A stretch of DNA of 64,000 bases, taken from Pseudomonas sp. BN102. Its GTDB lineage: Bacteria > Pseudomonadota > Gammaproteobacteria > Pseudomonadales > Pseudomonadaceae. Positions 25,262-36,863 of this stretch are shown one piece after another. The position numbers and the translations under genes are program-made. The first letter of the stretch is position 1. Each line of letters starts with the position of its first letter. The stretch is from assembly GCF_029871245.1 (NCBI RefSeq), contig NZ_SSON01000080.1:1-64000 (forward strand), in the 5' to 3' direction. The notes under the pieces were generated by a model that ran no database searches, was not told the DNA's origin, and saw only the letters and a list, made by a program, of their open reading frames with translations.

Positions 25262-27079
25262 TTAGGCCGGCACTTGCTCGAATATCTCGACCGAGCCGCC
25301 CTTGAGCACGACTACGTCACGCTCAACGGCGCGGGTCTCGAACACAACGCGAGTCGGCGACTCGCGCCACATACGGGTTTCCAGGGTATCGCCCGGCATC
25401 ACGATGGCTGCGAATCGCACGCGGATGCTCTTGAACAGGCGCGAGTCGTTGTTGCAGAACGCCTTGATCACATGGCGACCGGCATAGCCGAAGGTGCACA
25501 GACCGTGCAAGAACGGCTTCTCGTAACCGGCCTTGGCGGCGTAGTCCGGATCGACGTGCATCGGGTTCCAGTCACCGCACAGGCGGTACAGCAGGGCCTG
25601 GTTGACCTCGGTCTGCTCGGCGATCACCGCGTCCGGCGCGCGCTCGGGCAGTGGAGCGGCCGCCACGCTCGGCACGCGCTTCAGGCCAGCGCCCGGAGTG
25701 CCGGTGTAGAAGCTGGTGAACTCGTTGTAGTACAGCGGGGTGCCGTTCTCGTCGGTGGTGTGGATTTCCAGCACGCTGACCGAGCTCTTGCCTTTGTCCA
25801 GCGCTTCTTTCAGGCGCATGGTGTGCTTGAGCTTGGCCTTCGGTGGCATCGGGCGGTACATCTCGGTGTATTGCTCGCCATGCAGGCCCTTGGCGAACGG
25901 CAGCTCCAGACCCTCGAGGGTCGGCTTGCCGGCCAGGATCGCCTTGAGGAATACCTGGGTCGCCGGCAGCACCGCCATGGTCGGCAGTACGCGGAACTCT
26001 TCACCCTTGAACTCATTGATATAGAGCAGCTCGGTACGATCCAGCGGGTCCTTGGCGGCGCCCACGGCCAGCGCGTAGAGCGCGGCGTCAGTCTGGGTGT
26101 ACTCGGTTTCCAGGGTGGCGACGGCGTTGGCGGCCACTTCCATGTCGACGTACTGGTTACCGCCGATGGCGTTGCCAGCCATGCGCTCGAACAGCTCCTT
26201 GAAGCCTTCGCCGCCATTGGCGTGGTGCACGCTCTTGTCGTCGAAACGGGTGATGCGCTCCCAGTTCTCGCGCACCAGTTCCGGGCTCAGCGAGTCGGTG
26301 TGCAGGAAACGGCCGTAGGAACGCTCCCAACGGTACTTGGCGTGGAAGCCGCCACCGACCTCGAACAGGCCGCCGGTGTCCTGGCACTCCTCGCTGCACA
26401 GCCAGCCCACCAGCGGGGCGACGTCTTCCACCTTCAGCTTGTCATGCAGCTCTTCGGGGAAGATGCCGCTGGCGATCACCATGCGCGAGGCCGCGATCGG
26501 GGCGATGGTGTTGACGCGGATGTTCTTGCTCGCGCCTTCGATGGCCAGCGCGTTGGTGAAGCCGATCAGGCCGGACTTGGCCGTGGCGTAGTTGCACTGG
26601 CCGAAGTTGCCGAAGATGCCGGCGCCGGAGGCGGTCATCACGATGCGGCCGTAGCCCTTGTCGCGCATGATCGGCCAGACGGCGTGGGTCAGGCGGAAGG
26701 CGCCCTTCACATGCACGTCCTGAATCAGGTCCCATTGCTCTTCGGTCATCTTGTGGAACGAGGTGTCGCGCAGGATGCCGGCGTTGTTGATCAGGATGTC
26801 GACGGTGCCGAATGCCTCCAGGGCAGTGGCGACGATCTTCTCGCCCTCGGTCACCGAGTTGTAGTCGGCCACCGCCTCGCCGCCCAGGGCGCGGATCTCG
26901 GCGACCACGGCGTCGGCCGCGGCGGACGAGCTGCCCAGGCCAGCGGTGGTCACACCCAGGTCATTGGCCACGACCTTGGCACCACGGGAACCCAGCAGCA
27001 GCGCGTGGGCACGGCCGAGGCCGTTGCCGGCGCCGGTAACGATGGCGACTTTGCCGTCGAAGCGAATTTCTTGAGACAC
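25262..27079 (-). CDS. MFE-2-like fusion: SDR 3-hydroxyacyl-CoA dehydrogenase plus MaoC hydratase 2
   Basis: 605 residues. N-terminal half is an SDR (GAGNGLGR around residue 17, NDLG, NNAGILRD, YATAKSG). It matches the dehydrogenase unit of peroxisomal multifunctional enzyme 2, as do GNFGQCNYATAKSG and MTEEQWD. A linker of about 150 residues follows, then a MaoC domain with DWNPMHVDPDYAAKAGYEKPFLHGL, the R-specific hydratase-2 motif. The SCP2 lipid-binding tail of the animal enzyme is absent. One polypeptide thus hydrates enoyl-CoA to the 3R-hydroxy form and oxidises it. MFE-2-like fusions act on branched and steroid-like chains, which fits the adjacent SCP-x homologue. Confidence 0.9.
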   Translation of the reverse strand: MSQEIRFDGKVAIVTGAGNGLGRAHALLLGSRGAKVVANDLGVTTAGLGSSSAAADAVVAEIRALGGEAVADYNSVTEGEKIVATALEAFGTVDILINNAGILRDTSFHKMTEEQWDLIQDVHVKGAFRLTHAVWPIMRDKGYGRIVMTASGAGIFGNFGQCNYATAKSGLIGFTNALAIEGASKNIRVNTIAPIAASRMVIASGIFPEELHDKLKVEDVAPLVGWLCSEECQDTGGLFEVGGGFHAKYRWERSYGRFLHTDSLSPELVRENWERITRFDDKSVHHANGGEGFKELFERMAGNAIGGNQYVDMEVAANAVATLETEYTQTDAALYALAVGAAKDPLDRTELLYINEFKGEEFRVLPTMAVLPATQVFLKAILAGKPTLEGLELPFAKGLHGEQYTEMYRPMPPKAKLKHTMRLKEALDKGKSSVSVLEIHTTDENGTPLYYNEFTSFYTGTPGAGLKRVPSVAAAPLPERAPDAVIAEQTEVNQALLYRLCGDWNPMHVDPDYAAKAGYEKPFLHGLCTFGYAGRHVIKAFCNNDSRLFKSIRVRFAAIVMPGDTLETRMWRESPTRVVFETRAVERDVVVLKGGSVEIFEQVPA

Positions 27080-27200
27080 GTTAGGGCTCCTCTCCTGAAG
27101 AGATGGTTGTTATCGCGACGCAGAGCACCGGAGCCCGGCCGTCCGACTGGACGAACCGGCGCGAATGCGGATTGCGAGCGCAGGTTGGCTCAGGCTCGCC

Positions 27201-28349
27201 TCACAGGGTGCGGGCGATGATTTCCTTCATGATTTCGTTGGTGCCGCCCCAGATGCGGTTGCCCCGGGTATCGAGGTAGAGCCGGGCGATGGGGTACTCG
27301 GTCATGTAGCCGTTGCCGCCGTGCAATTGCAGGCAAGCATCGACCACCCGGCTGCTCAGCTCGGCGGTCCAGTACTTGGCCACCGCCGCCGTTTCGGCGC
27401 TCAGCTCGCCGCGCAGCAGCAACTCCATGCAGCTGTCGATCCAGGAGCGGCCGATCTGCACTTCGGTCTTCAGTTGCGCCAGGGTGAAGCGCGAGTTCTG
27501 GAAATCCAGCACCGGCTTGCCGAAGACCATGCGCGTGCGGGTGTACTCGATTGTGTGATCGAGGGCCGCCTCGGCCTGGGCCTGGAAGCCCACGGCGCCG
27601 ATGATGCGTTCCCAGGCCAGGTCGTGCATGAGCTGGTAGAAGCCCTGCCCTTCCACGCCGCCGAGGACGTTCTCGGTTGGCACGCGGCAGTCGTCGAAGA
27701 ACAGCATGCTGGTGTCCTGAGCGTGCAGGCCGATCTTTTCCAATGGCTGGGAACGGGCGAAGCCCTCGCGCTCCTTCTCCACGATGACCAGTGAGATGTC
27801 TTTGGCACTCCCGCTGTTGCCGGTCTTGCACACCACAAGCGCCAGGTCGCAGGACGCGCCGTTGGAAATGAAGGTCTTGGAACCGTTGAGGACGAACTCG
27901 TCGCCCTCGCGCACGGCGCGGGTCTTGACCGCCTGCAGGTCGGAGCCGGTGTTGGGCTCGGTCATGGCGATGGCGCCCACCACCTCGCCGGCGATCATTC
28001 GTGGCAGCCAGGCCTGTTTCTGCGCCTCGGTGCCGTAGTTGAGGATGTAGAACGCCACAAGACCGTGAACGCCGAAGCCGATCAGGCCGGTGGCGCCTAC
28101 GCGCATGAATTCCTCGGCGAAGATCATGTCGAACAGCCGGTCGGCGCCGGGGCCGCCGTACTCCTCGGGCATGGAGGGCAACAGCATTCCCAGCTCGCCG
28201 GCCTTGCGCCAGACCTCGCGGGGGACGCACTTGTCCTTCTCCCACTGGGCATGGAAGGGCGCGACCTTTTCCTCCATGAACCGGCGGCAGGCGCGGCGGA
28301 ATTCTTCGTGCTCGGAGCTGAACAGGGTACGGGGGATCAGATATTCCAT
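27201..28349 (-). CDS. Acyl-CoA dehydrogenase (long-chain/isovaleryl-type active site)
   Basis: 382 residues from ATG 28349 (MEYLIPRTLFSSEHEEF); the frame is open further upstream, but that part reads as the shadow of the next gene. FAD motifs AMTEPNTGSDLQAVKT and FISNGASCD are present, and LHGGNGYMTEYPIARLYLD near the end. The C-terminal loop is WGGTNEIMKEI rather than YEGT, while LAWERI carries a Glu at the position used as base in LCAD and isovaleryl-CoA dehydrogenase. It forms a tandem pair with the dehydrogenase gene 23 bases upstream. Confidence 0.9.
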   Translation of the reverse strand: MEYLIPRTLFSSEHEEFRRACRRFMEEKVAPFHAQWEKDKCVPREVWRKAGELGMLLPSMPEEYGGPGADRLFDMIFAEEFMRVGATGLIGFGVHGLVAFYILNYGTEAQKQAWLPRMIAGEVVGAIAMTEPNTGSDLQAVKTRAVREGDEFVLNGSKTFISNGASCDLALVVCKTGNSGSAKDISLVIVEKEREGFARSQPLEKIGLHAQDTSMLFFDDCRVPTENVLGGVEGQGFYQLMHDLAWERIIGAVGFQAQAEAALDHTIEYTRTRMVFGKPVLDFQNSRFTLAQLKTEVQIGRSWIDSCMELLLRGELSAETAAVAKYWTAELSSRVVDACLQLHGGNGYMTEYPIARLYLDTRGNRIWGGTNEIMKEIIARTL

Positions 28350-28372
28350 TGCGTATTCCTCTGCGACCCGGA

Positions 28373-29518
28373 TCAGAGCGTGCGCCCGACCAGATCCTTC
28401 ATGATGTCGTTGGCGCCGCCGGCGATGCGCAGCACGCGGTGGTCGAGGTAGTGACGGGCAACCGGGTACTCGAGCATGTAGCCGTTGCCGCCGTGCAGCT
28501 GGACGCACTCGTCCACCACTTTGGTGTAGAGGTCGGAACACCACAGCTTGGCGGAGGCCGCCGCCTCGGGGCTGAGAGTCCGCGCCAGGCACTGTTCCAT
28601 GCAGCGGTCGACGTAGTTCTGCGACACCGCCAGCTGCATCTTCAGGTCGGCCAATTTGAAGCGGGTGTTCTGGAAGGCGAAGATCGGCTTGCCGAAAACG
28701 GTGCGGCCCCTGGTGTATTCCAGAGTGCTTTCCAGTACCGCCTGGGCGCCGGCGACGCTGCTGATGGCGATGGACAGACGTTCCCAGGCAAGCTCCTTCA
28801 TCAGTTGGATGAAGCCCTTCCCTTCCACTCCGCCCAGCAGGTTCTCGCGGGGCACGCGGACGTCCTCGAAGAACAGCATGGTGGTGTCCTGGGCGTGCAG
28901 GCCGACCTTGCGCAGCGGCTTGGATTTGCTGAAGCCGGCACGGTCGGCTTCCACCAGGATCAGCGAGATGTCCTGGGCGCCCTTGCCGGAATTGCCGGTC
29001 TTGGCGACGACCACGACTATGTCGCAGTTGGTGCCATTGGAAATGAAGGTCTTGGCGCCGTTGATGACGTACTCGTCGCCGTCCAGCACCGCGCGGGTCT
29101 TGACCGCCTGCAGGTCGGAACCGGTGTCCGGCTCGGTCATGGCCACAGCGCCTATGGCCTCACCCGCCGCCATCTTCGGCAGCCAGGCCTGCTTCTGCGC
29201 TTCGTTGCCGAAGTTCACCAGGTAGCCGGCGACGATGTCGTGCACGCCGAAACCGATCAGGCCGGATGCCTGGCCTGCGCGGTAGATCTCTTCGGTTGCG
29301 ACCATCGAGAAACGACGGTCCAGGCCCAGGCCGCCATAGGCTTCCGGGGTGGTTGCATTGAGCATGCCCAGCTCGCCGGCGCGCTTCCAGATTTCACGGG
29401 GTACCCGATGATCCTCTTCCCACTGCTCCAGATGGGGAGCGCACTCCTCCGCCAGGAAGCGTCGCACGGTGCTGCGAAACTCCTCGTGCTCGTGGTCAAA
29501 CAGGGTACGCGGAATCAT
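28373..29518 (-). CDS. Acyl-CoA dehydrogenase (paralogue of 33633-34775)
   Basis: 381 residues from ATG 29518 (MIPRTLFDHEHEEF). Motifs are AMTEPDTGSDLQAVKTRAV, INGAKTFISNGTN and LHGGNGYMLEYPVARHYLD. The C-terminal loop reads AGGANDIMKDL, so the base is probably the Glu of LAWERLSIA as in LCAD-type enzymes. First gene of the operon running to 22313. It is strikingly close to the dehydrogenase at 33633-34775, sharing long identical stretches, so the two arose by recent duplication. Confidence 0.9.
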   Translation of the reverse strand: MIPRTLFDHEHEEFRSTVRRFLAEECAPHLEQWEEDHRVPREIWKRAGELGMLNATTPEAYGGLGLDRRFSMVATEEIYRAGQASGLIGFGVHDIVAGYLVNFGNEAQKQAWLPKMAAGEAIGAVAMTEPDTGSDLQAVKTRAVLDGDEYVINGAKTFISNGTNCDIVVVVAKTGNSGKGAQDISLILVEADRAGFSKSKPLRKVGLHAQDTTMLFFEDVRVPRENLLGGVEGKGFIQLMKELAWERLSIAISSVAGAQAVLESTLEYTRGRTVFGKPIFAFQNTRFKLADLKMQLAVSQNYVDRCMEQCLARTLSPEAAASAKLWCSDLYTKVVDECVQLHGGNGYMLEYPVARHYLDHRVLRIAGGANDIMKDLVGRTL

Positions 29519-29858
29519 CGGTGGTTCTCCTCGGATCAATCGTTCCACCACCCCTTCGGGCGGCTCTGGATCGATCATAGGAGGAGGTATTTGGGGTCAG
29601 CCCCCTCAGGGAGGGGGGGATACGGGGGCCTGTGGGGGCGATTTCAATCGCTAAGCGAACCGCAGGTTCGCCCTCCGAATTTGCTGGGGGCAACGATGTT
29701 GCCCTTGGCGAATGAATTCGCCCCTACAGGGAGAGCCGTCGTATCCGGTCTCGTAGGGTGGAAGTCGCTCTTCACTTCCACCATTTCGGAGCGGCAGCGA
29801 TGCGGGAGCGAAGGTGTCCACCGCCCCTCTCCGGAGAACTACGGAGCGGCGCAGGTAG
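29519..29858. other. Intergenic stretch with repeat fragments
   Basis: 340 bases upstream of the dehydrogenase operon; it must hold that promoter. It contains G-rich tracts, a GAATTCGCCCCTACAGG unit (inverse copy of the repeat seen at 41091 and 58206) and GTAGGGTGGAAGTCGCTCTTCACTTCCACC, a variant of the unit at 41271. No gene supported. Confidence 0.45.
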
Positions 29859-30333
29859 TCGGGCGCATACCGCGGCGGAAGCGTTCTGGCCAGACTGGTT
29901 GCACCTCGACATCTCAGCGAAAGCAACATCTCCACTGCCGACGCGCAGAAGCTGGCCAGTGCCACGGTCGCCGCCTGCCAGGCCAAGGGCTACAACGTCA
30001 GCGCTTCGGTGGTGGACTGCGCCGGCCTGCTGAAGGCCTTCGCCCGGGCCGACAACGCCGGCCCGCACACCATCGAAGCCAGCCACGCCAAGGCCTTCAC
30101 TTCCGCCTCGGCCAAGGCGCCGACCCTGGCCATCATGGAAAACGCCCAGAAAAACCCGGCCGCCGCCAACCTGACCTACATCCCCGGCTTCCTGCTGCTG
30201 GGCGGCGGTGTACCGGTCAAGGCTGGTGATGCGGTCATCGGTGCCATCGGCGTAGCCGGTGCTCCGGGCGGCCACTTTGATGCCCAGTGCGGCTGATGAA
30301 GTGCTTGCTGCGAACGCTGGGCTGTTCAAGTAA
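29859..30333 (+). pseudogene. Broken GlcG/HbpS-like (DUF336) gene
   Basis: The plus strand reads NISTADAQKLASATVAACQAKGY..., AGPHTIEASHAKAFTSAS, NPAAANLTYIPGFLLLGGGVPVKAGDAVIGAIGVAGAPGG, the core of a secreted GlcG/HbpS-type heme- or small-molecule-binding protein. Two defects are visible. There is no start or signal peptide (a stop at 29856 precedes the open stretch and the first 20 codons are unrelated), and at 30289-30292 one extra G shifts the frame to TGA. Removing it restores GCT GAT GAA GTG... to a natural TAA at 30331-30333. The gene is dead and probably recent, as the core is otherwise clean. Confidence 0.75.
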
Positions 30334-30693
30334 GACGAAGTCGGCGTTTGTGTAGGAGCAGGGGGACGCCGAGTTCTTGCTCGCGAAGGATCGTGCTCGG
30401 GCTGTTCGCGAGCAAGCTCGCTCCTACCAGTCAGCAGCCCGCCGGCTCCGAGTCGCCCCCTCGCATGGGGTGGTTTGCGAAGCGACCGCCGGGCTTATGC
30501 TCGTCCGGCGAATTGCCAGCGGACGGAGCGCATGGCGCGTCCACGCAACGCACCATGCCTCCGCCCTGCTGGCGATTTCGCGTCAGACGTAGGGTGGACC
30601 ACGCTTCACCGGCCCACCATCGAAGGCTCGACTGGACACCGATGGCGGATGAAAAGAGCGTCACCCACCCTACGGCAGGACTGCGGCGTGCGT
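30334..30693. repeat. Intergenic repeats between pseudogene and regulator
   Basis: Contains GTGTAGGAGCAGGGGGACGCC and a GCTGTTCGCGAGCAAGCTCGCTCCTAC unit of the Pseudomonas GCTCGCGA repeat type, then GTAGGGTGGACCACGCTTCACC. No supported gene. Confidence 0.5.
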
Positions 30694-33375
30694 TTATTCG
30701 ATCAGCCCGTGCTTACGCGCCCAGGACACCGCGTCATAGCGGCTGGAGACGCCCAGCTTCACGTAGATGTTCTTCAGGTTCCACTTCACTGTTTCCAGTG
30801 AAATGTTCAAAGTCAGCGCCACACGCTTGTTCGACATCGCCTGACTGATCAGCTCCAGGATCGCCACCTCACGCGGCGTGAGCATCGATGGCGCGCTGTT
30901 CGACGACGATTCGCTGGCGCGTCCCACGTTGCCCGGCCCGAAGCGTTCCAGCAGCTGTGTCAGATAAGCGCCCTGCTCATCGGCGAGCGGCTTGCTCGCC
31001 AACCTTGCCAGTAACTTGCGCAGGACCTCGCCTTCATCGAGGAAGGTGCGCACCAGTCCCAGCTGGCTGCCCAGCGTCAGCGCTTCGAGCAGGTGTTCTT
31101 CGGACCGCTCCGGTTGCAGCAGGTCGGAGCGGGCGATGGCCATCAGCAACTGGCCAGTGACGAGCAATTGGCCGCGACGGAAACGGGTGGCGTATTCGCG
31201 CAGGGTTTCCAGGTCCGCCAGGGCCTTGTCAGGGTAATTGGTGGCCAGCAGCAGGCGCCCACGAGCCAGCGCAGCCAGCGCCGGGACCTCCGCCTGAAAA
31301 CCGTGGGCATCCCGGTATTGCAGCGCCAACGGCTCCAGCTTGGCGACCCGCTCGGCGGCGTATGTACGGTCATTCTCCAGCAGGGCGATGCGCGACTGCT
31401 CGGTGAGGCAATGCGCCAGCGCGCGGTCCTGACCGATGCTGCGGAAGTGGCGCTCCTGGCGTTCGAGGAAGGCCATGGCCACCGCAGCGGAATCCTGTAG
31501 CAGGTCCAGGCGTGCGCGGCAGATGGTGGCGTGCAGCATGGTGTCGGGCATGGTCCACTGGAGCAGGCCACTGCGATTGGCGAGGATTTCCCTCGCCTCG
31601 TCGATCCGATCCAGTTCGCGATAGACCTCGGCCAAGGTCGCCGCCCCCAGGTAAGCGCTGGCGGACCTGTGACCGTGGACGGCCACCGAGCGGGCCAGTT
31701 GCGCCGAACCGACGCGCTCCGCCTCGCGGATGCGGCCTTCCTGCAGATAACAGGTGGTTCTCGCGCCTTCAGCCACCAGAGCCATTTCCGCATCCCGCTC
31801 GGCTTCGGGAATGGGATTTTCGTCCAGGCAGCGCAGCGCATCTTCGTGCCTTCCCGCCGCCGCATACGCAATGGCCAGCAGTGCCGGAGCGCCGTAGCGG
31901 GTCACGGTGTAGTCGTCTGGCAAGGCGTGGAAGGTTTCCAGTAGGCCGATGATCGGCTCGCTGCGATCACGCTGGACCTCGATCGCCGCCTGCACCAGCG
32001 GAAGGCGATAAGCCTCGTCGGCCTGCTGGGCCGCGCCACTGCGCTTGAATTGCTCCATCCAGGCTTCGGCCTTCGCCGGGCGGGCGGTCAGTGCGTAGGC
32101 CAGGCAGCCGAGGAAGAACAGCCGCGGCCGGGAAAACAGGATGTCCTGCGGCAACTGGTCCAACAGGCGCAGTAGCGGGCTCAACTGATCGAGGCTCCAG
32201 GTGGCAGGGGCCGCCCCTTCGACCAATTGCGCGGCAACGTCCAGGTCGCCCGCCTGGGTCGCATGGCGCACCGCCTCGGCCAGCAGCTTGCGCTCGGCGA
32301 ACCAGCGCGCGGCGCGACGGTGCAGTTGGTCCTGGGTCTCGCGATCGCGACGTTGCAGCCGTGTCGCGAGGAAGTCGCCGAACAGCGCATGGAAGCGATA
32401 CCAGGGTTGGCGGTCATCGGCTTCAACGCGGAAGATCAGCAGGTTCTCCTCATCCAGCCGCTTGAGCATGGCCTGCGCCGATGCACATCCAGTCACCGCT
32501 TCCGCCAATGAGGCATTGAAGCGCCGCAGGATGCTCACGTCCTCCATGAATGACGCCAGGTCGGCGGGCAGATGCGCCATGACGTTCTCGGCCAGGTAGC
32601 TCTGCAGGTCGTCGGAACGCCAGCCCAATTCCCGCAGGGTGTCCCGCGCCGCGGGGTCGCTGCGCAGCAGGATGACCACCAGTTGCAAGGTAGCCGGCCA
32701 GCCACTGGTGAGCTGGTGGATCTGGTGCAACTCCTCCGGGCTGAGTTTCAGCGCGGCCAGGCCTTGTTCGAGGAAGGCGTGGGTTTCCGCCAGATCGAAT
32801 GGCAGTGCGGCGCAATCGAGCTCCACCAACTGGCCACTAAGGCGCAGACGGCTGAAGCTGAGCGGCGGACCGACACGGGACGAAATCACGAAATGCAGGT
32901 TGTCGGGGCTGTGGTCCAGCAGCTTCTGTACGAGCTGGTGGGAGCGCGGGTCCACCACATGCTGGTAGTCGTCTATGACCAGAAACAGCTCTTTGTTGAT
33001 GCTGGCGGCGCCCTCGACAATGGCCGCCACCACGTCATCGATGAATTCCGGCCGCGTGCCTTCCGGGGGAATGCCGCTGTCCAGCGGAATCCCCAGGCGC
33101 TGCAAGGCGCCGCGCAGGTAAGCGAAGAAAATCGCCAGATGCTTGTCGTCGGTGCTCAGCGACAGCCAGGCCACGTCCGCCCCGGAACGCATCATCTCCT
33201 GCCGCCACTGCGCCAGCAGCGTGGTCTTGCCGAAGCCCGGGCTGCCGGTGACCAGGCCGACGCGGCATTGCGCCATCCGCTGCAGCTCCTCCAGCAGACG
33301 CTGGCGCTGGATGGTCTGGGTGCCGATACGTGGTGGCGCGAACTTCGTCGATACGAGCAGTTTGTCTGTGTGCAT
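30694..33375 (-). CDS. MalT-like LuxR-family ATP-dependent regulator
   Basis: 893 residues, the size of LAL regulators. Walker A GSPGFGKTT at residues 44-52 in an NB-ARC/STAND-type ATPase, preceded by TKFAPPRI. A long region of helical, TPR-like repeats follows (about residues 330-800). The C-terminus (about 830-893) is a LuxR HTH: LTPREVAILELISQAMSNKRVA, then SLETVKWNLKNIYVKLGVSSR. STAND regulators activate transcription after inducer binding to the repeats, with ATP. Its neighbours on both sides are acyl-CoA dehydrogenase genes, so an acyl-CoA or substrate-derived inducer is likely. The relative at 60775-63486 has a nearly matching DNA-recognition region. Confidence 0.92.
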   Translation of the reverse strand: MHTDKLLVSTKFAPPRIGTQTIQRQRLLEELQRMAQCRVGLVTGSPGFGKTTLLAQWRQEMMRSGADVAWLSLSTDDKHLAIFFAYLRGALQRLGIPLDSGIPPEGTRPEFIDDVVAAIVEGAASINKELFLVIDDYQHVVDPRSHQLVQKLLDHSPDNLHFVISSRVGPPLSFSRLRLSGQLVELDCAALPFDLAETHAFLEQGLAALKLSPEELHQIHQLTSGWPATLQLVVILLRSDPAARDTLRELGWRSDDLQSYLAENVMAHLPADLASFMEDVSILRRFNASLAEAVTGCASAQAMLKRLDEENLLIFRVEADDRQPWYRFHALFGDFLATRLQRRDRETQDQLHRRAARWFAERKLLAEAVRHATQAGDLDVAAQLVEGAAPATWSLDQLSPLLRLLDQLPQDILFSRPRLFFLGCLAYALTARPAKAEAWMEQFKRSGAAQQADEAYRLPLVQAAIEVQRDRSEPIIGLLETFHALPDDYTVTRYGAPALLAIAYAAAGRHEDALRCLDENPIPEAERDAEMALVAEGARTTCYLQEGRIREAERVGSAQLARSVAVHGHRSASAYLGAATLAEVYRELDRIDEAREILANRSGLLQWTMPDTMLHATICRARLDLLQDSAAVAMAFLERQERHFRSIGQDRALAHCLTEQSRIALLENDRTYAAERVAKLEPLALQYRDAHGFQAEVPALAALARGRLLLATNYPDKALADLETLREYATRFRRGQLLVTGQLLMAIARSDLLQPERSEEHLLEALTLGSQLGLVRTFLDEGEVLRKLLARLASKPLADEQGAYLTQLLERFGPGNVGRASESSSNSAPSMLTPREVAILELISQAMSNKRVALTLNISLETVKWNLKNIYVKLGVSSRYDAVSWARKHGLIE

Positions 33376-33632
33376 GTCCAGACCGGGTCTCCGATTCGCA
33401 AATGGCCTACCAAAACGCAGCGGACGGGCATGCGCGGGTTGGAATCAAAGTGGGTACGGCCAGGTGGTAAGCCGGTTTTTACCTGAAGCTTAGCCTCAGG
33501 TCAGTAGCCGCCTTGTTTCCGGGCATTTGGGCGACCGTTCCTGCAACAGATGGTGGCGGGGAAAGCGAGGGGGCCGCCCCCTCGAACCGAGGGGGTAGGA
33601 CGGCGGTGCCGGGGCGGGAACGCCGGAGCGGA

Positions 33633-34775
<1,143 letters not shown>

Positions 34776-35022
34776 GGATATACCCCTGGATGCGATTGGC
34801 TGTGCGGCATCCGACCGGCCGGATGCCCTTCGCGCCACATTAGGACGGCCTGCGCCCGCCCCGCCCCCTCGAAGCGGGTAGGCGCAGGCGAATCGTCCGC
34901 GCACCCTTGGGCCTCGTCCGCTCCCACTCCATAAGGGTGGGGGCGACCTCGCCGGCATTTCGATTTACTGGCAAAGCCCACTCCCCCGGCCGCCCGTCGG
35001 CCAGAAAGTACAAGAGAACGAG

Positions 35023-36825
<1,803 letters not shown>

Positions 36826-36863
36826 CCCGCCTGCCGACTTCCAACCCTCTACAAGGAGCCACC

